DNA from: an uncultured Rhodospirillales bacterium
GTDB taxonomy: Bacteria; Pseudomonadota; Alphaproteobacteria; Acetobacterales; Acetobacteraceae
Direction of reading: 5' to 3'
Length of the DNA stretch: 9,460 nucleotides
NCBI GenBank assembly: GCA_903844785.1
Contig: CAIMVB010000118.1
Coordinates: 1-9,460 of the forward strand
Below the pieces are notes generated by a model. The model saw nothing but the letters and a program-made list of their open reading frames with translations. It was not told where the DNA came from and searched no databases. The position numbers and the translations under genes are program-made. Positions 1 to 6,959 of the stretch are shown in pieces. Position 1 is the stretch's first letter; each line of letters begins with the position of its first letter.

Positions 1-1579
1 CCCAACCCATGAACGCCGCGCTGCCGAGATTGTGCGGGAGATGTGGCCGGAATTGCCAATCTCGCTTTCTTCCGAAGTCTCGCCCGAAATGCGCGAATGG
101 GAGCGTTTTTCAACAACGGTCGCCAATGCCTATGTGCAGCCCTTGATGGCGCGCTACCTCAAGCAATTGGAATTGGGGCTGCGTGAAGCGGGGCTTGCCT
201 GCCCGCTTTATTTGATGCTGTCCGGCGGTGGTCTCACCACCATTGATACGGCGGCGCGTTTCCCAATCCGCCTGGTGGAAAGCGGCCCAGCGGGGGGCGC
301 GATATTCTCGGCCTTTGTCGCGCGGCAGCGTGGCTTTGATAAGGTGCTGTCTTTTGACATGGGCGGCACCACGGCCAAGGTTTGCCTGATTGCTGATTTC
401 CGCCCGCAGGCGTCGCGCACGTTTGAAGTCGCACGTGTTGGGCGCTTCAAGAAGGGTTCTGGCCTGCCTTTGCGCATTCCTGTGATTGAAATGGTGGAAA
501 TTGGCGCGGGTGGTGGTTCCATCGCGCAGGTTGATAGCATGGGGCGCATTCAGGTTGGTCCTGAGAGCGCCGGCGCTGATCCCGGCCCCGCCTGTTACGG
601 ACGCGGCGGCACGCACCCGGCGGTGACGGACGCCAATCTTGCCCTTGGCCGCTACGATCCTGAGCTTTTCGCCGGCGGTGCGCTCAGGCTTTATCCGGAT
701 CAGTCACGCAAGGCGCTGGCCGAACATGTTGGCGGGAAGCTCGCACTTTCGGCCGATATGGCAGCGCTTGGCGTGGTGGAAATGGTGGATGAGAATATGG
801 CCAATGCCGCGCGCGTGCATGCCATTGAAAGTGCTAAGAATTACGAAGGCCGCGTGGTGATTGCCTTTGGCGGCGGCGGCCCGGTGCATGGCTATCGCGT
901 GGCGGAGAAAATCGGCGTGAAGCGCATGTTGGTGCCATCCGGTGCAGGCGTGGGCAGCGCGATTGGCTTCCTCCGCGCGCCGGTGGCTTATGAGGTGGTG
1001 AAATCGCTCTATCAGCGCTTCGGCAGCTTTGATATCGGTGCGGTAAATAGCCTACTGGCGGCGATGTCGCAGGAAGCGGCCGGCGTGGTGGCTGAAGGCG
1101 CCTTCGGCGCGCCGATTGAAGAAACGCGCATCGCCTATATGCGCTATGTCGGGCAGGGGCATGAGATTGCGGTGCCCATTCCACCCCGCGCCTTGACCGC
1201 GCAGGATGTGCGCGAGATTCGCGCGCTGTATGATGCGGAATATAGCCGCTTCTATGATCGCCCAGTGCCGGGTTCCGATGTGGAAATCCTTTCCTTTGCC
1301 GTCACGGTACGCACGGTAGAAGCGCATGTGGAACCGGCGTCGGCGGTGGCGGATGCGCCGGGGCCGAAGCCGGTGCGCGTGCAAATGGTGCGCGATACCG
1401 CCACCGGTGAAGTTTCCGAATGGCAGGTCTATGACCGGGAAGCGATGCAACCCGGCGCCATGGTGCAAGGCCCTGCCATTATCGCGGAAGCTGAAACCAG
1501 TACCTTGATTGGCCCCGGCTGGGTTTGCCGCATGGATGGGCTTGGGTATCTCGATCTGACGCAGGAGGCTGCACGATGA
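1..1579 (+). CDS. hyuA: Hydantoinase/oxoprolinase family subunit A, 3' part (5' end outside window)
   Basis: The reading frame is open from the left edge (frame beginning at base 2) to TGA at 1577-1579, giving 525 visible residues. Family members are usually near 700 residues, so roughly the first quarter is missing and the first in-frame GTG at 32 is not the true start. Visible residues open with the conserved HERR and SLSSEVSPE region, then STTVANAYV. An SGGG motif lies at about 73-77 and the ASKHA-type nucleotide-binding segment DMGGTTA at about 119-125. IGAGGGSI follows near 167 and the signature GPESAGADPGPACYGRGG near 186-203. A second glycine loop, FGGGGPVH, is near 289-296, and a beta-rich C-terminal domain follows. 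In the family this subunit binds ATP and works with subunit B on hydantoins, 5-oxoproline or, in carboxylase relatives, ketones. The sequence alone does not fix the substrate. It is translationally coupled to hyuB. Confidence 0.93.
   Translation, partial: PTHERRAAEIVREMWPELPISLSSEVSPEMREWERFSTTVANAYVQPLMARYLKQLELGLREAGLACPLYLMLSGGGLTTIDTAARFPIRLVESGPAGGAIFSAFVARQRGFDKVLSFDMGGTTAKVCLIADFRPQASRTFEVARVGRFKKGSGLPLRIPVIEMVEIGAGGGSIAQVDSMGRIQVGPESAGADPGPACYGRGGTHPAVTDANLALGRYDPELFAGGALRLYPDQSRKALAEHVGGKLALSADMAALGVVEMVDENMANAARVHAIESAKNYEGRVVIAFGGGGPVHGYRVAEKIGVKRMLVPSGAGVGSAIGFLRAPVAYEVVKSLYQRFGSFDIGAVNSLLAAMSQEAAGVVAEGAFGAPIEETRIAYMRYVGQGHEIAVPIPPRALTAQDVREIRALYDAEYSRFYDRPVPGSDVEILSFAVTVRTVEAHVEPASAVADAPGPKPVRVQMVRDTATGEVSEWQVYDREAMQPGAMVQGPAIIAEAETSTLIGPGWVCRMDGLGYLDLTQEAAR
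1563..1568 (+). promoter_or_regulatory. Strong ribosome binding site deciding the hyuB start
   Basis: AGGAGG lies inside the last codons of hyuA, 7 bases before the ATG at 1576. It supports that start over the in-frame ATG at 1525, which would add 17 residues read from inside hyuA. ATG and the hyuA stop share the bases ATGA, so ribosomes ending hyuA can restart directly on hyuB. Confidence 0.85.
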
Positions 1580-3249
1580 AGGAAACCGGCGCGCTGGCGA
1601 CAATCCAACGCCAGATCCAATGGAACCGCCTGATTGCCGTGGTCGAGGAACAGGCGCAGACCATGATCCGCACCGCTTTCAGCACCACGGTGCGCGAAGC
1701 GGGAGACCTTTCCGCCGGCGTCTTTGATCTGCAAGGGCGCATGTTGGCCCAGGCCGTGACCGGCACGCCGGGCCATGTGAATTCCATGGCGGAATCAGTT
1801 GGCCATTTCCTAGCGAAATTCCCGGCGGCCAACATGAAGCCTGGGGATCACTACATCACCAATGATCCCTGGTTGGCGACTGGGCATTTGCATGACCTGA
1901 CTGTGGTCTCACCTGCGTTTCGCGGCGGCAAGATTGTGGGGCTTTTCGCCAATACCGCGCATATCATTGACATTGGCGGGCTTGGCATGGGCCCAGAAGG
2001 GCGCAGTGTTTTTGAAGAAGGGCTCTATATCCCCATCGTCAAATGCTTCGATGCCGGCGCGCCGAATGAGACATTCTTCGATTTCATCCGCGCGGGGTCT
2101 CGCACACCGGTGGAATTGGAAGGCGATATCTATTCCCTTTGCGCCTGCAATGACGCCGGGTCCAAGCGACTTGTTGAAATGATGAATGAATTCGCGATGG
2201 ATAGCCTGGACGATCTGGCAGAGTATATTTTTGAAGCCAGCCGCCGCGCGACCTTGCTTGAAATTGCCAAGCTGCCGCGCGGTACTTTCCGTTCCGACAT
2301 CAAATCCGATGGCTATGAGGCGCCGGTGACGCTGAAGGCGGCCATGACCATCCATGAGGATCGGATTGTGGTGGATTATGCCGGGACCTCTGGCCTTTCC
2401 AGCCGAGGTATCAATGTGCCGCCGGCCTATTGCCGTGCCTATTCCTGCTTCGGCATCAAATGCGTCGTCGCACCCGAAGTCCCGAATAACTGGGCGAGCC
2501 TGGCACCTTTTGAGATGGAAATCCCCGAAGGTTCCATCCTGAATGCGCCGCGCCCTTATCCTGTCAGTGTGCGGCATGTGATCGGGCAATTGATCCCGGA
2601 TTTGATGATGGGTTGTCTCCATCAGGCGGTACCGGGGCGCGTGAATGCGGAAGGGTCTTCGGCGCTGTGGAATCCGCCGCTGCGTGGTGGTTCTCAGGTC
2701 TCGGGCCAGGAAGCCGAGGTGGATGATTTTGAAATCATAACCTTCAATTCTGGCGGCACCGGCGCGCGCCCTGCCAAGGATGGGCTGGATGGCACGGCGT
2801 TTCCATCTGGCGTGCGCACCATGCCGGTGGAGGCGACCGAGAACGTCGCACCCGTGATTTTCTGGAAGAAGGAACTCCGCCCCGATTCCGCAGGTGCCGG
2901 CAAGACGCGTGGCGGCTTCGGCCAGATCATGGAAATCGGCGCCAAGGGCGATGCGGAATTCGCCGTGAATGCGATTTTCGATCGCGTCGCCAATCCACCC
3001 AAGGGCCGCGATGGCGGCGCGGAAGGTGCTGGCGGTTGGGTTGGCTTGAATGACCCGAACGGCACGGTGCTGCGTACCAAAGGCTTTCAAGTGATCCCGA
3101 AGGGTCGGCGGCTTTTGCTGAAACTGCCGGGCGGCGGCGGCATGGGTGATCCCAAGGCGCGCGATCCGGAATTGGTCAAGCGCGATGTGGCGGATGGGCT
3201 GATCACGGCCCATGCCGCGCGGGATATATATGGCGTTGAGGTGAAGTAA
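1576..3249 (+). CDS. hyuB: Hydantoinase B / oxoprolinase family subunit B
   Basis: The gene encodes 557 residues, a normal full length for HyuB-type subunits. The start at 1576 is set by AGGAGG 7 bases upstream and the ATGA overlap with hyuA. Family landmarks appear in order: RTAFSTTVREAGDLSAGVFD (about 32-51), GTPGHVNSM (63-71), GDHYITNDPW (90-99), GHLHDL (103-108), DYAGTS (267-272), a central AVPGRVNAEG (351-360), NSGGTGARP (391-399) and the C-terminal LPGGGGMGDP followed by a DGLIT segment (517-543). The partner HyuA supplies the nucleotide-binding fold, and the two subunits form one cytoplasmic enzyme. Known relatives hydrolyse N-methylhydantoin or 5-oxoproline with ATP, or carboxylate ketones. 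The exact substrate here is unresolved. No truncation or frameshift is seen. It ends 56 bp before the stop of a convergent amidohydrolase gene. Confidence 0.95.
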   Translation: MKETGALATIQRQIQWNRLIAVVEEQAQTMIRTAFSTTVREAGDLSAGVFDLQGRMLAQAVTGTPGHVNSMAESVGHFLAKFPAANMKPGDHYITNDPWLATGHLHDLTVVSPAFRGGKIVGLFANTAHIIDIGGLGMGPEGRSVFEEGLYIPIVKCFDAGAPNETFFDFIRAGSRTPVELEGDIYSLCACNDAGSKRLVEMMNEFAMDSLDDLAEYIFEASRRATLLEIAKLPRGTFRSDIKSDGYEAPVTLKAAMTIHEDRIVVDYAGTSGLSSRGINVPPAYCRAYSCFGIKCVVAPEVPNNWASLAPFEMEIPEGSILNAPRPYPVSVRHVIGQLIPDLMMGCLHQAVPGRVNAEGSSALWNPPLRGGSQVSGQEAEVDDFEIITFNSGGTGARPAKDGLDGTAFPSGVRTMPVEATENVAPVIFWKKELRPDSAGAGKTRGGFGQIMEIGAKGDAEFAVNAIFDRVANPPKGRDGGAEGAGGWVGLNDPNGTVLRTKGFQVIPKGRRLLLKLPGGGGMGDPKARDPELVKRDVADGLITAHAARDIYGVEVK

Positions 3250-3263
3250 ACCGAACCGATCAA

Positions 3264-3287
3264 GCGGCGCTTTTCCGAAAGCGCCGC
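3264..3287. terminator. Perfect hairpin between convergent genes, possible bidirectional terminator
   Basis: GCGGCGCTTT and its exact complement AAAGCGCCGC flank a TCCG loop, giving a 10-bp perfect stem. It sits between the hyuB stop (3249) and the minus-strand amidohydrolase stop (3306), where both transcripts should end. Neither side has a real T-tract: CTGTGTCG follows on the + strand and TTGATCGG on the - strand. Intrinsic termination may therefore be weak, and the hairpin may instead protect 3' ends. Confidence 0.6.
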
Positions 3288-3305
3288 CTGTGTCGCGGTC
3301 AAAGC

Positions 3306-4505
3306 TCAGCTTGCGGCGTTTAATTCCTGCCGCACCAGATTGACCCAAAACGCCACGCCATGGGGCAGGGCGGCATCATTGAAGTCATAAAGCGGCGTAT
3401 GCAGCGCATGTACGGCACCATCCGGCGCGGTGCCATTGCCCATGAAGACAAAGGCGCCCGGCTTGGCGCGCAGCATGAAGGCGAAATCCTCGCCACCCGT
3501 CACCGGAGTCATTTTGGCATTCACCGCCGCGTCACCCACCAGGCCACGCGCGGTATCGGCCATGATGGCGGTCTCCCGCGCATGGTTGATCAGGGGGGCG
3601 GCATTCCACCAGATGGTGGTCTCGGCGCTGGCGCCCTGCATGCGGGCGGTGAAATCCGCGACTTCGCGAATGCGGTCTTCCAGCATTTTCTGCATGGCGG
3701 GGTTGAAGGCGCGCTGCGTGCCGCCGACCACGATTTCTGACGGCATCACATTCAGCGCATCCACCGAGCCGCCGGAGATATGGCCGACGCTTATCACAAC
3801 GCTTTCCAGCGCCGGCACATTGCGGCTGACAATGCTTTGCAGTGCGGTGATAAAATTCGCCTGTGCGATGGTGATGTCACTCGCCAAATGGGGGGAATTG
3901 CCGCCATGGCCGCCAGTGCCGCGAAATTGCACCTTCCAGCGCCCGGAACCGGCCATCATTGGGCCTTCGCACAGCGCAAAATGGCCAAGCGGCAGTCCGG
4001 GCATATTGTGCATGCCATAGACTGCATCGCAGGGGAAACGTTCAAACAGCCCATCATCCAGCATGGCTTGCGCGCCGCCCCGGCCTTCTTCGGCCGGCTG
4101 GAAAATGAAATGCACCGTACCGGCGAAATCGCGATTCTGCGCCAGGATTTGCGCCGCGCCCAGCAACATGGCGGTATGCCCATCATGGCCGCAGGCATGC
4201 ATCTTGCCAGCGTTTTGTGATGCATAGGGAAGATTGGTCGCCTCCGTCAGCGCCAGTGCATCCATATCGGCGCGAAGCCCAATCGCCCCTTGGCCCGGGC
4301 GCTTGCCGCGCAGCGTGCCCACCACGCCCATGCGGCCAATGCCTTCCGTGGTTTCCATGCCAAGGCTGCGCAAGCGTGCCGCTACCAGCGCCGCGGTGCG
4401 GGTTTCTTCCATGCCCAATTCAGGATGGGCGTGGATGTCCTTCCTGATGGCGATCAGTTCCGGCAGGATCGGCGCGATTTCCTGCGTAACGGTCTCGTCT
4501 GTCAT
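3306..4505 (-). CDS. M20D family metallo-amidohydrolase (hippurate hydrolase / N-acyl-amino acid hydrolase type)
   Basis: The gene encodes 399 residues, typical for peptidase family M20D. The early segment RKDIHAHPELGMEE (21-34) is the family signature. Two-metal site residues can be assigned by comparison with plant IAA-amino acid hydrolases: C105 and H107 in ACGHDGH, the catalytic-base/ligand pair E139-E140 in FQPAEE, H166 in GMHN, and H369 in HTPLYDFND. A lid or dimerisation domain with GTGGHGGNSPH spans roughly 190-310. VTGGEDF is at 335-341. No signal peptide is visible, so the enzyme should be cytoplasmic. Known members release an amino acid from N-acyl, N-benzoyl or indoleacetyl conjugates; the substrate here cannot be read from sequence. 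A weak AG-rich site (AAGAAAGAAG) precedes the ATG. It may be the third gene of an hslO-lipoprotein-amidohydrolase operon after a 46-bp gap. Confidence 0.92.
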   Translation of the reverse strand: MTDETVTQEIAPILPELIAIRKDIHAHPELGMEETRTAALVAARLRSLGMETTEGIGRMGVVGTLRGKRPGQGAIGLRADMDALALTEATNLPYASQNAGKMHACGHDGHTAMLLGAAQILAQNRDFAGTVHFIFQPAEEGRGGAQAMLDDGLFERFPCDAVYGMHNMPGLPLGHFALCEGPMMAGSGRWKVQFRGTGGHGGNSPHLASDITIAQANFITALQSIVSRNVPALESVVISVGHISGGSVDALNVMPSEIVVGGTQRAFNPAMQKMLEDRIREVADFTARMQGASAETTIWWNAAPLINHARETAIMADTARGLVGDAAVNAKMTPVTGGEDFAFMLRAKPGAFVFMGNGTAPDGAVHALHTPLYDFNDAALPHGVAFWVNLVRQELNAAS

Positions 4506-4551
4506 GCGGCTTCTTTCTTACTTAAGTGGGGAATCTTACTGACATTAGAAA

Positions 4552-5181
4552 TCAGGTTGCCGGCAGGGCTTCACGTTCAACGGGCTGAGGCAGGGTTTCG
4601 CCCGGTTCCGCAATTAATTGCAGCCAGCCGCGCAAATGGCGCCTTACCTGATATTCGAATTCGATATTGAGATCCTGCCCGGCCAGCTTCACCACACGCT
4701 CGGCCAAGGCCGCGCGTTCTGTATCGTCGCGCACCGGGCCGGTCAGGTCGCGCCTGACCTCTGCCGTGGCGGAGCCCACCACGCCATCCTCAGCAGAAAG
4801 GACTTCCAACTGGCAGCGCATAACGCAACGAAAGTTCTCTGAAGCCGGGTTGAAGACGCCGCCGGCCGCGGCGATGTCGCGCGTGAGGCGTGCGGTCTGG
4901 ATGGAGAAGCGCGCCGTCCCCGCACCACCCGCCGCGCTCAGCCTTTCGCGGGCCATAAGCAGCATGATATCGGCAGGCGGCAGGGGGGCTGGTTGCGCCA
5001 CCAGCAGGGCTGTTCCGATATCGGCTTCCTTGATCTCCAGCGCGCTGACCTTGAGGCGCAGCGGCGTCAGATGCCCGTAGCTGGGCGGACCTGGCGGCAC
5101 ATAGGGGTCGGCTTGTTCAGTCGCACAGGCAGCAAGCAGGGGAAGGGCCAAGAAACTGCGGCGTTTTGTCAGCAAAGACAT
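4552..5181 (-). CDS. Small lipoprotein of unknown function with Tat-like signal
   Basis: I do not recognise a named family. The gene encodes 209 residues. The N-terminus is a short lipoprotein signal: basic KRR at 6-8, hydrophobic stretch, lipobox LLAAC with the lipidated cysteine at 19. The RRSFL stretch also fits a twin-arginine pattern. A proline-rich linker follows (YVPPGPPSYGHLTP, 27-40). The mature part alternates short hydrophobic strands with one helix: strand-like LRLKVSALEI near 41-50, helix near 69-84, two cysteines (C119, C123) that could form a disulfide, and a charged helix near 152-186 (ERAALAERVVKLAG and after). There is no membrane segment after the signal, so it is probably anchored in a membrane facing the periplasm. 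The start is 2 bp after the hslO stop, with AGGAA inside the end of hslO as the ribosome site, so it is very likely co-transcribed with hslO. Confidence 0.8.
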   Translation of the reverse strand: MSLLTKRRSFLALPLLAACATEQADPYVPPGPPSYGHLTPLRLKVSALEIKEADIGTALLVAQPAPLPPADIMLLMARERLSAAGGAGTARFSIQTARLTRDIAAAGGVFNPASENFRCVMRCQLEVLSAEDGVVGSATAEVRRDLTGPVRDDTERAALAERVVKLAGQDLNIEFEYQVRRHLRGWLQLIAEPGETLPQPVEREALPAT

Positions 5182-5183
5182 GG

Positions 5184-6149
5184 TTAATTTCCTGCATTGC
5201 GCCCAGGCAGCTTGGCGCGATCAAACCGGAAGTCATAATTGCAGAATTCGCAGGTCATGGTGACGGTGCCCTCATCGGCCATGTGGTCCAGATCATCGGT
5301 GTTGAAGCCGCCTAGCACATTCAATAGGCGTTCGCGCGAACAGCGGCAGCCATAGGAAAGCGGCTTTGGGCGATCCAGCCTGAGCCCTTCGGCATGGAAC
5401 AGTCGATGCAACACCTGCTCGCCCGAGAGCGTGTCATCCAGCAACTCCTGCGTACTGATGGTCCGCGCCAGGATGGTGGCTGTCTGCCAGGCTTCCTGCT
5501 GTTGTTCCTGATCCATCTGTTGTTCCAACCCGCCGGCACCGGCTACGCGTTCCAATAGCAGCGCGGAAGCCCGCCAACCCGCCGGCGTTTCTTCGCAGGC
5601 GAGTTTCAAATAAGTATCAAGTTGTTCCGAATTGCGGAAATACCCGCTGGTCATCTCCGTCAGCGTTTCGCCTTCAATCGCGACAATGCCCTGATAGCGA
5701 TCCATATCCGGCCCCTGGTCACAGGTGAAGGCAAGATAGCCCTTGCCGAGTAGTGTTGCGGCGGAAGGCGCTTGAAGCGCCGAAAAGCCTTCCTGATTGA
5801 CCTTGGCATAGCCGCGCAAGGCGCCGGCATGGGTGCAATCCGCCAGCAGCATGGAAAGCGGGCCATCGCCCTTGGCCTGCAGGCTAAAGGAGCCTTCAAA
5901 TTTCAGCGCGGCGGCCAAGCCTGCCGCCAGCGCCATGGCTTCACCGGAGAGTTTTGCAATTTCCGGTTGATAATCATGTCGGCGGAGTAGGGCGTCCGCG
6001 AGGGGGCCCAGGCGTACCAAACGGCCCCGAACAGGCCTTTCGGCCAGATGAAAGGGTAAAATAGCCCTGGGAACCACAAGATCTGGAACGGGCGGGCGGC
6101 CGAAGGCATCGAACATGGGGCCTTCGGCTTTTTCCGGTATCTGCGACAC
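5184..6149 (-). CDS. hslO: Redox-regulated holdase chaperone Hsp33
   Basis: The protein has 321 residues, slightly longer than the roughly 290 of E. coli Hsp33 because of a leading extension of about 25 residues. The C-terminal redox switch is intact: C268 and C270 (CRC) and C300 and C303 (CEFC), the four zinc ligands, separated by 29 residues. Under oxidation the family releases zinc, forms disulfides and binds unfolding proteins in the cytoplasm. The N-terminal substrate-binding domain carries LADCTHAGALRGYAKVN (102-118) and the glycine-rich LLGKGYLAFTCDQGPD (133-148). The start is GTG at 6149, favoured by AAGGA 6 bases upstream; the in-frame ATG for residue 12 lacks such support. The linker (about 208-219) is unusually glutamine-rich and arises from a short in-frame DNA duplication. 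It is the first gene of the minus-strand run. Confidence 0.96.
   Translation of the reverse strand: MSQIPEKAEGPMFDAFGRPPVPDLVVPRAILPFHLAERPVRGRLVRLGPLADALLRRHDYQPEIAKLSGEAMALAAGLAAALKFEGSFSLQAKGDGPLSMLLADCTHAGALRGYAKVNQEGFSALQAPSAATLLGKGYLAFTCDQGPDMDRYQGIVAIEGETLTEMTSGYFRNSEQLDTYLKLACEETPAGWRASALLLERVAGAGGLEQQMDQEQQQEAWQTATILARTISTQELLDDTLSGEQVLHRLFHAEGLRLDRPKPLSYGCRCSRERLLNVLGGFNTDDLDHMADEGTVTMTCEFCNYDFRFDRAKLPGRNAGN
5491..5526 (-). repeat. In-frame 18-bp tandem imperfect duplication within hslO
   Basis: Read on the minus strand, the unit GGAACAACAGATGGATCA is followed directly by GGAACAACAGCAGGAAGC. The first ten bases are identical and the period is 18 bp, or six codons. It encodes EQQMDQ followed by EQQQEA in the flexible linker region before the zinc domain. 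Confidence 0.7.
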
Positions 6150-6214
6150 GTGACGTCCTTATCCAATCTTGAGGAGAATGGGCCGAATATGGCGGCTCAA
6201 CGAAAAACGCGAGT

Positions 6215-6242
6215 GCCCCTTCCCCTTCGGGGTATTAGGGGC
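6215..6242. other. GC-rich stem-loop with UUCG-type tetraloop in divergent intergenic region
   Basis: On the + strand GCCCCT (6215-6220) pairs with AGGGGC (6237-6242). Inside it, CCC (6223-6225) pairs with GGG (6230-6232) around TTCG, the C(UUCG)G loop known to be very stable in RNA. A small asymmetric internal loop separates the two stems. It lies between hslO and the DedA gene and may be part of either leader. No T-run follows, so it is not a standard terminator. Confidence 0.4.
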
Positions 6243-6247
6243 CAGTT

Positions 6248-6253
6248 TATAGT
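6248..6253 (+). promoter_or_regulatory. Candidate -10 element for the DedA gene
   Basis: TATAGT matches the -10 consensus at five of six bases and would place transcription start near 6260, about 14 bases before the TTG start codon. No good -35 hexamer is seen at the expected distance (around 6225-6231 the sequence is TTCGGG), so this is tentative. Confidence 0.25.
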
Positions 6254-6261
6254 CGAAATCC

Positions 6262-6267
6262 GGGGGA
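6262..6267 (+). promoter_or_regulatory. Ribosome binding site deciding the TTG start of the DedA gene
   Basis: GGGGGA lies 6 bases upstream of TTG at 6274. An in-frame TAG at 6250-6252 closes the frame just upstream, and no ATG or GTG occurs in frame before the conserved FFEGE motif, so TTG is the only workable start. Confidence 0.65.
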
Positions 6268-6273
6268 TGTGTC

Positions 6274-6840
6274 TTGGCCGAAATTTGGGAGTCCTGGGGG
6301 CATTATGCCTATCTGGGGGCGTTTATTTGGGCTTTTTTTGAGGGCGAAACCTTTGTTCTGGCCGCATCAGCCCTCGGCGCAGCGACGGGGGCGGTGAACC
6401 CATGGTGGCTTTTGTTTTCCGTATGGTTCGGTTCATTCCTGGGCGATCAAACATGGTTCACGCTGGGGCGCCGGTACGGGCCCCGGATTGTTCGGCGGAT
6501 CAAGGGCGCTGAAGAAAAAGTTGCCAAGGTCAACGACCTTTTGAACCGTTACGGTACTCTATTCATCCTGAGCTTCCGGTTTCTCTATGGCATCCGCAAC
6601 GTGGCATCCGCTGCTTGTGGCTTGGCTGGGCTGAACTGGGCCCGCTTTGCGGTACTCAACTTCATCGCTGCAGGCATTTGGGCCAGCAGCTTCGTGGCAG
6701 CGGGGTGGTTCCTCGGAACGCTGATTGGTCCGGACCGTTTGGGGTGGGCTATCGCGGGCATTGCGCTTTTTGTGCTGGCTTTCTTTGTGGTCAGGCAATG
6801 GTATCGGCGTTCGCGTCGTCTGCCGGCGGATCAGGCCTAA
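6274..6840 (+). CDS. DedA-family integral membrane protein
   Basis: The protein has 188 residues, within the normal 190-220 range of DedA proteins or slightly under. Landmarks are the FFEGE motif (21-25) in the first re-entrant/membrane segment, GSFLGDQTWFTLGRRYG (53-69), and SFRFLYGIRNVASAACG (100-116), which carries the two arginines (R102, R108) typical of the family. The glutamates E23/E25, D58 and these arginines correspond in layout to residues required in E. coli YqjA. Hydrophobic segments lie near 12-36, 43-62, 93-118, 124-150 and 156-175, ending in a basic cytoplasmic tail. DedA proteins act as proton-dependent transporters or flippases of polyprenyl-phosphate or phospholipids in the inner membrane; which lipid applies here is unknown. 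The start is TTG. The gene is divergent from hslO and followed by its own terminator. Confidence 0.9.
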   Translation: MAEIWESWGHYAYLGAFIWAFFEGETFVLAASALGAATGAVNPWWLLFSVWFGSFLGDQTWFTLGRRYGPRIVRRIKGAEEKVAKVNDLLNRYGTLFILSFRFLYGIRNVASAACGLAGLNWARFAVLNFIAAGIWASSFVAAGWFLGTLIGPDRLGWAIAGIALFVLAFFVVRQWYRRSRRLPADQA

Positions 6841-6854
6841 GGCGATGGCGTAGC

Positions 6855-6886
6855 AAGCTCACGACAGGCCGTGGCTTCTGATTTTT
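6855..6886 (+). terminator. Likely rho-independent terminator after the DedA gene
   Basis: AAGC and CACG (6855-6863, with T6859 bulged) pair with CGTG and GCTT (6870-6877) around the loop ACAGGC. After three bases and an A comes TTTTT at 6882-6886. It begins 15 bases after the DedA stop codon and separates that gene from cysK. Confidence 0.55.
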
Positions 6887-6932
6887 GGGATGGGCTTGTT
6901 CGGCGCGAGAATACCTCATGCCAGACGTCGGG

Positions 6933-6959
6933 ATAAAGAACTTCTTCTTTTTGCTTTAT
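6933..6959. promoter_or_regulatory. AT-rich inverted repeat upstream of cysK
   Basis: ATAAAG (6933-6938) and CTTTAT (6954-6959) are inverted copies 15 bases apart. An overlapping small palindrome, AAGAACTTCTT, sits at 6936-6946. The surrounding stretch 6931-6990 is clearly richer in A and T than the rest of the window and contains the best -10-like hexamer, TTTAAT (6979-6984), without a convincing -35. It could be an operator or promoter region for cysK. The remainder of 6887-7077 shows no gene. Confidence 0.3.

Noticed and set aside
1052..1603. Minus-strand open frame opposite the end of hyuA
   Set aside because: It is the shadow of a conserved gene with a low-complexity, arginine- and histidine-rich translation.
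1909..3348. Long open frame of 479 codons on the minus strand
   Set aside because: It lies wholly antisense to the well-conserved hyuB, its translation is rich in H and R without domain-like pattern, and GC-biased codons of hyuB explain the lack of stops.
3430..4020. Plus-strand open frames opposite the amidohydrolase gene
   Set aside because: They are antisense to clear M20D motifs and have no ribosome site or family resemblance.
6176..6201. Heat-shock sigma-32-like promoter for hslO on the minus strand (GTTGAGC, 11 bases, GCCCATTC)
   Set aside because: The position would suit hslO, but only about four of seven and six of eight bases fit the E. coli consensus, and it does not match the alphaproteobacterial form. 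It is too weak to list as a feature.
6150..6341. 63-codon plus-strand frame starting at GTG in the hslO-DedA gap
   Set aside because: It overlaps the start of the DedA gene in another frame, has no family-like content, and crosses the stem-loop and likely promoter region.
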